Assembly (NCBI RefSeq): GCF_013416555.1 | Contig: NZ_JACCFG010000002.1 | Location: 744,001 to 808,000, forward strand | Origin: Sphingomonas sp. R-74633 | Lineage (GTDB): Bacteria > Pseudomonadota > Alphaproteobacteria > Sphingomonadales > Sphingomonadaceae | Length of the DNA stretch: 64,000 bases | Reading direction: 5' to 3' | Part shown: in pieces, positions 39,630-47,778 of the stretch | How positions within the stretch are numbered: the stretch's first letter is position 1 | Layout: each line of letters opens with the position of its first letter | Notes under the pieces: model-generated | What the model was told of the DNA's origin: nothing | What the model saw: only the letters and a program-made list of their open reading frames with translations | Databases searched by the model: none | Program-made: the position numbers and the translations under genes

Positions 39630-41126
39630 GTGACCACGACCTCGACCGATCTGGCATTCACCGGCGTTGACGGACTTGACGACATCCTGGCAGGCGGGCT
39701 CACCCGTGGCCGCGTCTTCCTGCTCGAGGGCAGTCCCGGCACCGGCAAGACCACCATCGCCACCCAATTCCTGATGGAAGGTACAGCGCGCGGCGAGAGC
39801 TGTCTCTATGTCAGCCTGTCCGAAACCGAGGACGAGATGCGCGACGGTGCCGCCTCGCACGGCTGGGACCTGGCGGGCATCGAGCTGTTCGAGCTGGTGC
39901 CGCCCGAAAGCCTGCTCGACGAGGAGCAGCAGCAGAGCCTCCTTTATTCCTCCGACCTGGAACTGGGCGAGACGACGCGGCGCATCTTCGAGGCGTTCGA
40001 GCGAGTGAAGCCCGACCGCGTGGTGCTCGACAGCCTGTCAGAGATCCGCCTCCTCGCGCAAAGCTCGCTGCGCTATCGCCGCCAGATCCTCGCCCTGAAG
40101 CACTTCTTCTCGACGCAGAAGGCCACGGTGCTGATGCTCGATGACCTGACCGCCGACACGCTCGACAAGACCGTGCACAGCGTCGCGCATGGCGTGGTTC
40201 GGCTGGAGGAACTGGCGCCCGAATATGGCCCTGAACGTCGGCGGATGCGGGTGATCAAATATCGCGGCCGGCGCTTCCGCGGCGGCTTCCACGACTTCGT
40301 GATCGAGACCGGCGGCGTCCGCGTCTTCCCCCGTCTCGTCTCGGCCGAGCACAAGACCGAATATCTGCGCGACGTCGTGAAGAGCGATTCCGCCGCGCTC
40401 GACGCGCTGCTCGGGGGCGGCATCGAACGCGGCTCCAGCGTGCTGGTGCTCGGGCCGGCAGGCACCGGCAAGTCGCTGCTGTGCCTGACCTTCATCGCAG
40501 CAGCAGTGCAGCGCGGCGAGCGCGCGGCGATGTTCGCGTTCGACGAGGAGCTGGGCCTGCTGTTCGATCGCGCACTGGGCCTGGGCATCGACCTGCGCGC
40601 GATGGTCGACAGCGGAAAACTCGTTATCGAACAGGTCGATGCTGCCGAATTGTCGCCTGGGGAGTTCTCCCAGCGTGTGCGCCATTGTGTTGAGAAACAT
40701 GGCGCCCGGACGATCATCATCGACAGCCTGAACGGATATCAGGCGGCGATGCCGGAAGAGAATGCCCTGGTCCTGCACATGCACGAGCTGCTCCAATATC
40801 TGAACCGCCAGGGCGCGACGACCTTCCTCACCGTCGCGCAGCACGGGCTGGTCGGCGACATGAAGGCGCCGGTCGACGTCACCTATCTGGCCGACACGGT
40901 GGTGCTGCTGCGCTATTTCGAAGCGCTCGGCCGGGTGCGCCGCGCAATCTCGATCATCAAGAAGCGCACCGGCGCGCATGAAGACACGATCCGCGAGTTC
41001 CGCATCGGCCATTACGGCATCCGTCTGGGCGAGCCGTTGGTCGGCTTCCAGGGTGTGTTGCGCGGCGTGCCGAACTTTGTTGGCGGACCCGGCAGCACGA
41101 CGCTGCTCGAAGACGAGGAACGGTGA
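39630..41126 (+). CDS. Two-domain KaiC-like RecA-fold ATPase
   Basis: 498 residues from GTG 39630. Two tandem KaiC domains, each with Walker A: EGSPGTGKTT (residues 34-43) and LGPAGTGKSL (about 274-283), and Walker B-like VVLDSLSEIR and TIIIDSLNGYQ. TGVDGLDDILAGGL opens domain one and LDALLGGGIERG domain two. In non-cyanobacteria these are stress or light-signalling ATPases rather than clock proteins; no kaiA or kaiB is present. Its stop overlaps the next gene as GTGA, so it forms a unit with the hybrid kinase. Confidence 0.9.
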   Translation: MTTTSTDLAFTGVDGLDDILAGGLTRGRVFLLEGSPGTGKTTIATQFLMEGTARGESCLYVSLSETEDEMRDGAASHGWDLAGIELFELVPPESLLDEEQQQSLLYSSDLELGETTRRIFEAFERVKPDRVVLDSLSEIRLLAQSSLRYRRQILALKHFFSTQKATVLMLDDLTADTLDKTVHSVAHGVVRLEELAPEYGPERRRMRVIKYRGRRFRGGFHDFVIETGGVRVFPRLVSAEHKTEYLRDVVKSDSAALDALLGGGIERGSSVLVLGPAGTGKSLLCLTFIAAAVQRGERAAMFAFDEELGLLFDRALGLGIDLRAMVDSGKLVIEQVDAAELSPGEFSQRVRHCVEKHGARTIIIDSLNGYQAAMPEENALVLHMHELLQYLNRQGATTFLTVAQHGLVGDMKAPVDVTYLADTVVLLRYFEALGRVRRAISIIKKRTGAHEDTIREFRIGHYGIRLGEPLVGFQGVLRGVPNFVGGPGSTTLLEDEER

Positions 41127-43132
41127 TCCCCCACCTCTCCGAACGCGCAATCATCCTGGCACCCCGCGGTCGCGACGCCGCGATCGCTGCATCGATCCTA
41201 AACGAAGCCGGGCTGCGATCCGCGGTCTGCACTTCGCTGGGCGAGCTTGTCGGCGAAATCGAGAAGGGTGCGGGCTTTGCGTTGCTCACCGAGGAGGGCA
41301 TGCGCTCGGCCAATCTCCAGCCGCTCGCGAAATGGCTGGAGGCGCAGCCCGAATGGTCCGACTTCCCGTTCGTGCTGCTGACCCAGAAGGGCGGCGGCAT
41401 CGAGCGCAACCCTGCCGCCAAGCGCTTCCTCGACATGCTCGGCAATGTCACCTTCCTCGAGCGGCCGTTTCACCCGACCACGTTGGTGAGCCTTGCCCAG
41501 TCGGCACTCCGCGGCCGCAAGCGCCAATATGACGCGCGCGCCAGGCTCGAGGAGCTGCACCGCGGCGCCGACAAATATCGCTCGCTGTTCGAATCGATCG
41601 ATGCTGGTTTCTGCCTGATCGACATGGTCTTCGACGATGCCGGCACGCCGGTCGATTATGTCTTCATCGAAGCCAATCCGGCGTTCGAGCGCCAGACCGG
41701 CCTGCACGATGCAGTCGGCAAGTCGATGCGCGCGCTGGTACCCGGGCATGAGCAGCATTGGTTCGACATCTATGGGAGGGTCGCGAGCACCGGGCAGAGC
41801 ACGCGCTTCGAGGAACATGCCGAGGCGCTGGGCGACATCTGGTACGACGTCTATGCCTTCAAGGCCGGCGACCCGTCGGCAAATCAGGTCGCCGTGCTGT
41901 TCAACGACGTCTCGCAGCGCCGCCGGATCGAGCAGGCACTCCGGGAAAGCGAGGAGCGGCTGCGCGCGCTCAACGAGACGCTGGAGGAGCGCGTCGACGA
42001 GCGCACCCGCGCGCTCGAGCTGACGCAGGAGGCGCTACGCCAGTCGCAGAAGCTCGAATCGATGGGCCAGCTCACCGGCGGCGTCGCGCACGACTTCAAC
42101 AATCTTCTGACTCCGATCGTCGGCAGCCTCGACCTGCTCCAGCGGCGTGGTTTTGGCGGCGACCGCGAGCGGCGGCTGATCGAAGGCGCGGTCCAGTCCG
42201 CCGAGCGCGCGCGCACGCTCGTCCAGCGCCTGCTCGCTTTTGCCCGCCGCCAGCCGCTCCAGGCCACTGCGATCGACATCGGCAAGCTGGTCCATAACCT
42301 CACCGACCTGATCGCCAGCACCTGCGGCCCGCGCATCCGGCTGGAGATCGACATTGCCGAGGATCTGCCTCCGGCCCGGGCCGATGCCAACCAGATCGAG
42401 ATGGCGCTGCTCAACCTCACCGTGAACGCGCGCGACGCGATGCCGGACGGCGGCACGCTGACCATCTCCGCCACGCACGACGAGTTCGCCGCCGACCGGG
42501 ATGGGCTGCGCGCGGGCAGCTATGTCCATCTCAGCGTCGCCGATACGGGCACCGGCATGGACGACGACACGATCGCCAAGGCGATCGAGCCCTTCTTCAC
42601 CACCAAGGGCGTCGGCCAGGGCACGGGCCTCGGCCTGTCGATGGTCCACGGCCTCGCCGCGCAGCTCGGCGGCGGGCTGGCGATCGAGAGCGCGCTCGGC
42701 CAGGGCACCGCAATCCATCTTTGGCTGCCCATGACCGAATCGGCGCCGGACCAGGTCGCGGCGATCGCCGAGATCGAGTTGAGCCGCGTCGATCGCGGCA
42801 CCGCTATGGTCGTCGACGACGAGGATCTGGTGCGCGCCAGCACTGCACATATGCTGAGCGAACTCGGCTACCGGGTTATCGAGGCAGAGTCCGCCGAGGA
42901 GGCGCTGCTGTTGCTGGAGAGCGCCGGAGAAGTCGAGCTGCTGGTGACCGACCATCTGATGCCCGGCATCACCGGCATCGACCTGGCCGCACGCGTCCGC
43001 ACCCAGCGGCCCGACATGCACGTCCTCGTCGTGTCCGGCTATGCCGAGGGCAAGGGCATCTCGCCCGATACCCCGCGGCTGACCAAGCCGTTCAAGCAGA
43101 GCGACCTGGCGCGCAGCCTCGCCCAGCTCTGA
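41123..43132 (+). CDS. Hybrid sensor histidine kinase with PAS and receiver domains
   Basis: 669 residues. A receiver-like N-terminus without a clear phosphate Asp (residues 1-130) is followed by PAS (KYRSLFESIDAGFCLIDMVF...), a coiled coil (ALNETLEERVDERTRALELTQEALRQ), HisKA with GGVAHDFNN (His323), an HATPase_c domain (NLTVNARDAMPDGG, DTGTGMDDD, GTGLGLSMVHG) and a C-terminal receiver with Asp610 in LVTDHLMPG and the KPF Lys near the end. There are no transmembrane segments. Its GTG overlaps the KaiC-like gene stop. Signal unknown. Confidence 0.93.
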   Translation: MIPHLSERAIILAPRGRDAAIAASILNEAGLRSAVCTSLGELVGEIEKGAGFALLTEEGMRSANLQPLAKWLEAQPEWSDFPFVLLTQKGGGIERNPAAKRFLDMLGNVTFLERPFHPTTLVSLAQSALRGRKRQYDARARLEELHRGADKYRSLFESIDAGFCLIDMVFDDAGTPVDYVFIEANPAFERQTGLHDAVGKSMRALVPGHEQHWFDIYGRVASTGQSTRFEEHAEALGDIWYDVYAFKAGDPSANQVAVLFNDVSQRRRIEQALRESEERLRALNETLEERVDERTRALELTQEALRQSQKLESMGQLTGGVAHDFNNLLTPIVGSLDLLQRRGFGGDRERRLIEGAVQSAERARTLVQRLLAFARRQPLQATAIDIGKLVHNLTDLIASTCGPRIRLEIDIAEDLPPARADANQIEMALLNLTVNARDAMPDGGTLTISATHDEFAADRDGLRAGSYVHLSVADTGTGMDDDTIAKAIEPFFTTKGVGQGTGLGLSMVHGLAAQLGGGLAIESALGQGTAIHLWLPMTESAPDQVAAIAEIELSRVDRGTAMVVDDEDLVRASTAHMLSELGYRVIEAESAEEALLLLESAGEVELLVTDHLMPGITGIDLAARVRTQRPDMHVLVVSGYAEGKGISPDTPRLTKPFKQSDLARSLAQL

Positions 43133-43141
43133 GCTGCCGGA

Positions 43142-43609
43142 TCAGGGGATCGGCAGCGCCGTCGTTGCCTTCACCTGGCTCAGCGCCACGGTCGAGTTGA
43201 TTTCCTGTACGCCGGGCAGCTTGGAGAGCTTGGTGAAGAAAAAGCGCTCATAGGCTTCGATGTCGGCGGCGACGATGCGCAGCATGAAGTCGAACACGCC
43301 CATCAGCACATAGGCCTCCAGCACCTCGGGAAAGGAGCGGATCGCCGCCGCGAACTCGTCGAGATTGGCGCGGCCATGCGCGTTCAGCTTGATCTGCGCG
43401 AAGATGTGCGCCTTCAGCCCGACCTTGTGCCGATCGACCAGCGCCACCCTTTTGGTGATGATCCCGTCCTTCTCCAGCCGGTCGACCCGGCGCCAACAGG
43501 GAGAACTCGACAGCCCGACCATCTCGCCCAGTTTGGCGGTGGGCATCGAGGCGTCTTCCTGGAGCACCTGGAGGATCTTGCGTTCGAATGGATCGAGCTC
43601 GGCGGGCAA
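43142..43609 (-). CDS. Lrp/AsnC-family regulator
   Basis: 155 residues. HTH: LDPFERKILQVLQEDASMPTAKLGEMVGLSSSPCWRRVDRLEKDGII (residues 5-51). The RAM effector domain follows (FAQIKLNAHGRANLDEFAAAIRSFPEVLEAYVLMGVFDFMLRIVAADIEAYERF). It senses an amino acid, most likely branched-chain or aromatic, since it is divergent from the leucine-dehydrogenase-type gene with 124 bp between them. Confidence 0.93.
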   Translation of the reverse strand: MPAELDPFERKILQVLQEDASMPTAKLGEMVGLSSSPCWRRVDRLEKDGIITKRVALVDRHKVGLKAHIFAQIKLNAHGRANLDEFAAAIRSFPEVLEAYVLMGVFDFMLRIVAADIEAYERFFFTKLSKLPGVQEINSTVALSQVKATTALPIP

Positions 43610-43733
43610 ATCTATTCTCCAATTCGCGATAAGCAGGTCATTCCTTGCAGATTATGCGCAGCAAGCCGCAAAGAAGGACCACATTATCCTGCGAAACCAT
43701 GGAAGAGTCACCCTGGATTTCAGGAGCCCTTTC

Positions 43734-44801
43734 ATGGTCGATACCCCGCAAGTTTCCGCCACCCCGCCCGAAAGCGTGCACGTGCTGCGCGACGATGAAG
43801 CAGGGTTGCGCGGGGTGATCGTGATGCACTCGACCCGGCGCGGCCCTGCCGCGGGCGGCTGCCGGCTGTGGCGTTACGGCGATCATGCCGCACTGGTCGG
43901 CGACGCGATGCGGCTGGCCGAGGGCATGACCTACAAGAACGCGATGGCCGACCTGCCGCTCGGCGGCGGCAAGGCGGTCCTCAACCTGCCCGAAGGCGAT
44001 TTCGACCGACGCAAGCTGTTCGCTGCCTTCGGCCGCGCCGTCGCCCGGCTCGAAGGGGACTATGTCACCGCCGAGGATGTCGGGACCAGCGTGGCGGACA
44101 TGGAAGCGGTACGCGGCGAGACCCGCCATGTCGCGGGCCTCCCTCCGCGCGACGGGCGGCCCGGCGGCGATCCCTCGCCCTGGACCGCGCGCGGCGTGTT
44201 CCTGGCGATGGAGGAAGCGGCACGGCGCCAGCTCGGCAGTGAGCTCAAGGGCCTGCGCGTCGCGGTACAGGGGCTGGGCAATGTCGGCTCGGCTCTGTGC
44301 GGGATGCTCCACCAGGCCGGCGCGCGGCTGATCGTGGCGGAACCCCGGCCCGGCGTCGCCGCCGAAATCGCCTGCCGCTACGACGCCGAGATCATGGGCC
44401 GCGACAGCATCCTCGATGCGCGCTGCGCGATCTTCGCCCCCTGCGCACTGGGCGGCGTACTCGACCGCGAGACGGTCGGCCGGCTGCGTGCCAAGCTGGT
44501 CTGCGGCGCTGCCAACAATGTGCTCGCTACCCCCGAGGACGGCGACCGGCTCGCCGATCGCGGCATCCTCTATGCGCCCGATTATGTCGTGAATGCGGGC
44601 GGGATCATCAGCGTCGCGGGGGAATATCTCGGCTGGAGCGTCGACGAAGTGGCGACGCGCGTCCATGCCACCGGCCTGCGGCTCGGCGCGGTGCTCGCGC
44701 ATGCGGCACGCGAAGGGCTGGCGCCGCACCGCGCCGCCGATGCGCTCGCCCGCGCGCGGATCACCGCCGCGCCGACCAGCCCCGTGCGCGAAGCCGCCTG
44801 A
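43734..44801 (+). CDS. Leucine/phenylalanine-dehydrogenase-type amino acid dehydrogenase
   Basis: 355 residues from ATG 43734 (CAGGAG upstream). It oxidatively deaminates branched-chain or aromatic amino acids with NAD. Lys68 (GMTYKNA) and Lys80 (LPLGGGKAVLN) occupy the same numbers as in leucine dehydrogenase, followed by YVTAEDVGTS and the Rossmann loop VQGLGNVGSALC, then CGAANNVL and APDYVVNAGGII. The Lrp gene opposite is its likely regulator; an ACT-like small gene follows by 8 bp. Confidence 0.9.
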   Translation: MVDTPQVSATPPESVHVLRDDEAGLRGVIVMHSTRRGPAAGGCRLWRYGDHAALVGDAMRLAEGMTYKNAMADLPLGGGKAVLNLPEGDFDRRKLFAAFGRAVARLEGDYVTAEDVGTSVADMEAVRGETRHVAGLPPRDGRPGGDPSPWTARGVFLAMEEAARRQLGSELKGLRVAVQGLGNVGSALCGMLHQAGARLIVAEPRPGVAAEIACRYDAEIMGRDSILDARCAIFAPCALGGVLDRETVGRLRAKLVCGAANNVLATPEDGDRLADRGILYAPDYVVNAGGIISVAGEYLGWSVDEVATRVHATGLRLGAVLAHAAREGLAPHRAADALARARITAAPTSPVREAA

Positions 44802-44809
44802 GCCCGGCC

Positions 44810-45058
44810 ATGCGCTTCGACATTGTTGCCGAGCCGAGCGCGACATTGCTGTGCCGCGTGCTCGGTCTGATTGCCCAGCTCGACCTGGCTGCGCCCGACA
44901 TGGAAGTGCAGGTCACGGCCAGCACGATGCAGCTGTGGCTCGACCTTCCAGATCCGGGGGGACATGCCGGCAGGATCCTGGCGGAGAAGATGGGCCGCTG
45001 CATCGGCGTCGAGGCAGTGACGCTCGACGGAGCGCCACTCGCCCTGATGCCGGCCTAG
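44810..45058 (+). CDS. Small ACT-like protein
   Basis: 82 residues starting MRFDIVAEPSATLLCRVLGLIAQLDLAAPDMEVQVTA. The beta-alpha-beta-beta pattern resembles an ACT domain such as the small regulatory subunits of acetolactate synthase, though sequence support is modest. It sits 8 bp after the amino acid dehydrogenase, so it may sense the product or substrate. Convergent with hemerythrin (4-bp overlap). Confidence 0.6.
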   Translation: MRFDIVAEPSATLLCRVLGLIAQLDLAAPDMEVQVTASTMQLWLDLPDPGGHAGRILAEKMGRCIGVEAVTLDGAPLALMPA

Positions 45059-45570
45059 GCCGGCTGCAGGTTCACCGCGCGCGGTTGGGCCGGCGGCAGG
45101 CCGCCGCTTTCCTCCTGCGCCATCAGCTCCTGCTTGCGCGCGAGCATGGCGTCGCGCAGCGCGACCAAATCGACTTCCTCGACCTTGCGGCACGCGGCGA
45201 ACATGCCCTCGGACGGCATCTCCTCCTCATGGACGTGATGCGCGATCTCCTCGGACAGCACGTGCACCTTGGCGTCGTAGAAATCGTCGCCCGGATTGCC
45301 GGCCTCGATATCGTTGATCAGCACCTTGGCGCCGTCATGCTCGACATAGGCTTCGTCGAGCATGTCGCCTTCGATCTTGCCGCGATAGGCGGGGTAGAAG
45401 ATCTCTTCCTCGAGCGTCGTGTGGATCTTGAGCTCGACGCAGATCTGATGGGCAAGCTTCTTCTTGGTTGCCGAACCGCTCGCGCCTTCATACTGCTCGA
45501 ACAGCTTCTCGACCTTGCGGTGATCCGCCTTCAGCAGTGCGATCGCATCGGTATAGTCTTGATCCGCCAT
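45055..45570 (-). CDS. Hemerythrin-like protein
   Basis: 171 residues. HHE motif: LLKADHRKVEKLFEQYE (His17), VELKIHTTLEEEIFYPA, YVEHDGAKVLI and EIAHHVHEEEMPSEGMF supply the His and Glu ligands for a di-iron site. The C-terminal 40 residues are Gln/Pro-rich. Bacterial hemerythrin-like proteins bind O2 or NO, or serve in stress defence. Its neighbour at 45641 may be in the same transcript. Confidence 0.9.
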   Translation of the reverse strand: MADQDYTDAIALLKADHRKVEKLFEQYEGASGSATKKKLAHQICVELKIHTTLEEEIFYPAYRGKIEGDMLDEAYVEHDGAKVLINDIEAGNPGDDFYDAKVHVLSEEIAHHVHEEEMPSEGMFAACRKVEEVDLVALRDAMLARKQELMAQEESGGLPPAQPRAVNLQPA

Positions 45571-45640
45571 GGAATTTCTCCCTGTTCGCTTCGCCGTTTC
45601 AAAGCTTTGCGATTGCGGGAGTTCCTGCTGCGAACGACTC

Positions 45641-45835
45641 TCAGGCGGCTTCGCTCCGGGCCATCCGCGCCGACTGCATCAGCCCGCGCAACTGCTTGCG
45701 GAACGTAGGTGCGGCAAAGTGCTGCGCGGCGTTCATATAGCCTTCGAACGACACTTCGCGCTCGATCTCTTCGACGCGGCGATAGGCACCGCTGTTCGCC
45801 AGCTCCAACCCGCGTTCGATGATGGACTTGGACAT
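45641..45835 (-). CDS. Small conserved helical protein
   Basis: 64 residues from ATG 45835 with GGGAGA before it. Sequence MSKSIIERGLELANSGAYRR then EVSFEGYMNAAQHFA and KQLRGLMQSARMARSEAA. No family recognised, but the ribosome-binding site and coding pattern are good. It is upstream of hemerythrin on the same strand. Confidence 0.65.
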   Translation of the reverse strand: MSKSIIERGLELANSGAYRRVEEIEREVSFEGYMNAAQHFAAPTFRKQLRGLMQSARMARSEAA

Positions 45836-46010
45836 GGATTCTCCCGGGGAACGATTGTGGCTCCGCAACAACTCGGGGCCGCCCCTGCTGGTTCCGGTGG
45901 GCGCCTAGTTTCGCTCTGCCCGGCCCGAAGCATTTGTTTATTCACCCACTAATCTAGTAGGATATTGTGCCCCCTGCACCGGCCTGAAACTACCGCGCGA
46001 GGGTATCCGC

Positions 46011-46115
46011 ATGTCGCTCAAGCTCTTCGACACCGTTCCCGACTTCATTCCGGGGGCCACCCCATATCAGCGCACCGTGGTGCAGCCCGGCTCGGTGCAT
46101 CGAGCAAAGTCGTGA
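46011..46115 (+). CDS. 34-codon ORF overlapping the serine acetyltransferase start
   Basis: Reads MSLKLFDTVPDFIPGATPYQ and ends VQPGSVHRAKS-stop. GAGGG stands 8 bp before ATG, and the TGA stop overlaps the GTG of the next gene (GTGA), which lacks a ribosome-binding site of its own. It looks like a coupling or leader ORF, or a genuine microprotein. The peptide has no Cys run, so a simple cysteine attenuator is not indicated. Confidence 0.6.
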   Translation: MSLKLFDTVPDFIPGATPYQRTVVQPGSVHRAKS

Positions 46116-47071
46116 CGGCACTTCCGCTCTCGTCGCCGTTCACGGCAGAGATCTCGCAAACGGTCTCCGCGCTCAATGCCGCGCGCTCGGCCTGGCGGGA
46201 ACGTCAGGCCGGGCGCCACGCGGTGGCGCGCTTCCCATCGCCGACCGTACTGTCCGAGGCGGTGGAGCACCTCTCCGCCGCACTGTTCCCCGCCCGGCTC
46301 GGCGGCTTTCGCGGCGGGGTGGCGCGCGAGGATGATTTCGTCGCGGAGCGGCTCGGCGGGGCCTTTGCACTGCTCGGGCAGGAGATCGACGCCGAGTTCG
46401 ATTATTGGCAGCGCGAGACCGACCAGCCCTTCGATCCGGACCAGGCCCAGACGATCGTCCGCCTGTTCGCCGCAACGCTCCCCGAGATTCGCGCGGCGAT
46501 CGATGCCGATGTCGAGGCCGCCTTTGTCGGCGATCCCGCCGCACGCAGCGTCGACGAGATCCTGATCAGCTACCCGGGCGCACTCGCGATCCGCTATCAC
46601 CGCATCGCGCACGAGCTGCACGCACTCGGCGCGGTGATCGTGGCACGCATCGTCTCCGAATTCGCCAATGCCCGCACCGGCATCGACATCCATCCCGGCG
46701 CGACGATCGGCCCAAGCTTCTTCATCGATCACGGCACCGGCGTGGTGATCGGCGAAACCGCGATCATCGGCCGCAATGTACGGCTCTACCAGCATGTCAC
46801 GCTCGGCGCCCGCAGTCCGCTCGGGCTGGCGCCGGCGGGGCCGCGCACCCGCCACGCCCGGCACCCGATCCTCGAGGATGACGTGATCGTCTATGCCGGC
46901 GCGACGATCCTCGGCCGCGTCACCATCGGGCGCGGCAGCACGATCGGCGGCAATGTCTGGCTGCTCGACGATGTCCCGGCACACTCCCTGATCGTCCAAC
47001 CCGGCGCGATCCGTCTAAAAGAAGATCAGGCGCACCAACTCGGCGCGCGACTGGCGGAGCATGGCGCATGA
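46112..47071 (+). CDS. cysE: Serine O-acetyltransferase (EpsC/CysE type)
   Basis: 319 residues from GTG 46112, the codon that overlaps the 34-codon ORF. The N-terminal helical part is followed by the left-handed beta helix: TGIDIHPGATIGPSFFIDHGTGVVIGETAIIG, LYQHVTLGARS, HPILEDDVIVYAGATILGRVTIGRGSTIGGNVWL. It makes O-acetylserine for cysteine synthesis. EpsC-type enzymes with this long N-terminus usually pair with CysK or CBS-like partners, not found in the window. ATGA overlap with the next gene. Confidence 0.88.
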   Translation: MTALPLSSPFTAEISQTVSALNAARSAWRERQAGRHAVARFPSPTVLSEAVEHLSAALFPARLGGFRGGVAREDDFVAERLGGAFALLGQEIDAEFDYWQRETDQPFDPDQAQTIVRLFAATLPEIRAAIDADVEAAFVGDPAARSVDEILISYPGALAIRYHRIAHELHALGAVIVARIVSEFANARTGIDIHPGATIGPSFFIDHGTGVVIGETAIIGRNVRLYQHVTLGARSPLGLAPAGPRTRHARHPILEDDVIVYAGATILGRVTIGRGSTIGGNVWLLDDVPAHSLIVQPGAIRLKEDQAHQLGARLAEHGA

Positions 47072-47778
47072 AGCCATTGATCGGGGTGCTGTGCTGCAAT
47101 GAAGTCGCCGAGCGGCCGATCCAGGTCGTGGCGAGCCGCTTCATCGCGCCGCTGACCAAAGTCTCCGACGCGACGGTGCTACTAGTCCCGGCACTCGCAG
47201 ATGCGTTCGACGCACGATCGATCGCCGGCCGGCTCGACGGGCTGCTGCTCACCGGCTCCCGCTCCAACATCGCCGCATCGCGTTATGGCGGGGCATGGGA
47301 CCAGACTCCGCTCGACGAACAGCGCGATGAAGTGGCGCTCGCGCTGGCCGATGCGATGATCGAAGCCGGGCGCCCGGTGTTCGGCATCTGCCGCGGGATG
47401 CAGGAGCTGAATGTGCTGTTCGGCGGCACGCTGCGCGGCGACCTTGAAGGGCATCATCTCGAGGACGAGAGCCGGCCGTTCGAGTGCCTGTTCACCCACG
47501 GCCATGACGTGGAATTGCAGGGGGCCGGCGTGCTCGCCGCGGCGACCGGCGCGCGCCGGCTCGCCGTCAATTCGGTGCACCGCCAGGGAATCGACCGGCT
47601 GGGAGTGGGCCTCGATGTCGAGGCGCTGTCACCCGAAGATGGGCTGGTCGAGGGCTTCTCCGCCCGGCCCAACGGCGCGCAGGTGCTGGCGGTGCAATGG
47701 CATCCCGAATGGGATGTTGAGCGCCAGGCCGGCAGCCGCGCCTTCTTCAGGCTGGTTGGTGAGGCGCTGGCTGCCTGA
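47068..47778 (+). CDS. Gamma-glutamyl-GABA hydrolase-like class I glutamine amidotransferase (PuuD-like)
   Basis: 236 residues. Nucleophile Cys108 in VFGICRGMQELNVLFGG, and VQWHPEW with the catalytic His and Glu near the end; LLLTGSRSNI and RLAVNSVHRQGID are typical of the peptidase C26 branch. Such enzymes hydrolyse gamma-glutamyl compounds, for example gamma-Glu-GABA from putrescine or glutathione-like adducts. Coupled to cysE by an ATGA overlap, so a sulfur or glutathione-related substrate is also possible. Confidence 0.88.
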   Translation: MKPLIGVLCCNEVAERPIQVVASRFIAPLTKVSDATVLLVPALADAFDARSIAGRLDGLLLTGSRSNIAASRYGGAWDQTPLDEQRDEVALALADAMIEAGRPVFGICRGMQELNVLFGGTLRGDLEGHHLEDESRPFECLFTHGHDVELQGAGVLAAATGARRLAVNSVHRQGIDRLGVGLDVEALSPEDGLVEGFSARPNGAQVLAVQWHPEWDVERQAGSRAFFRLVGEALAA

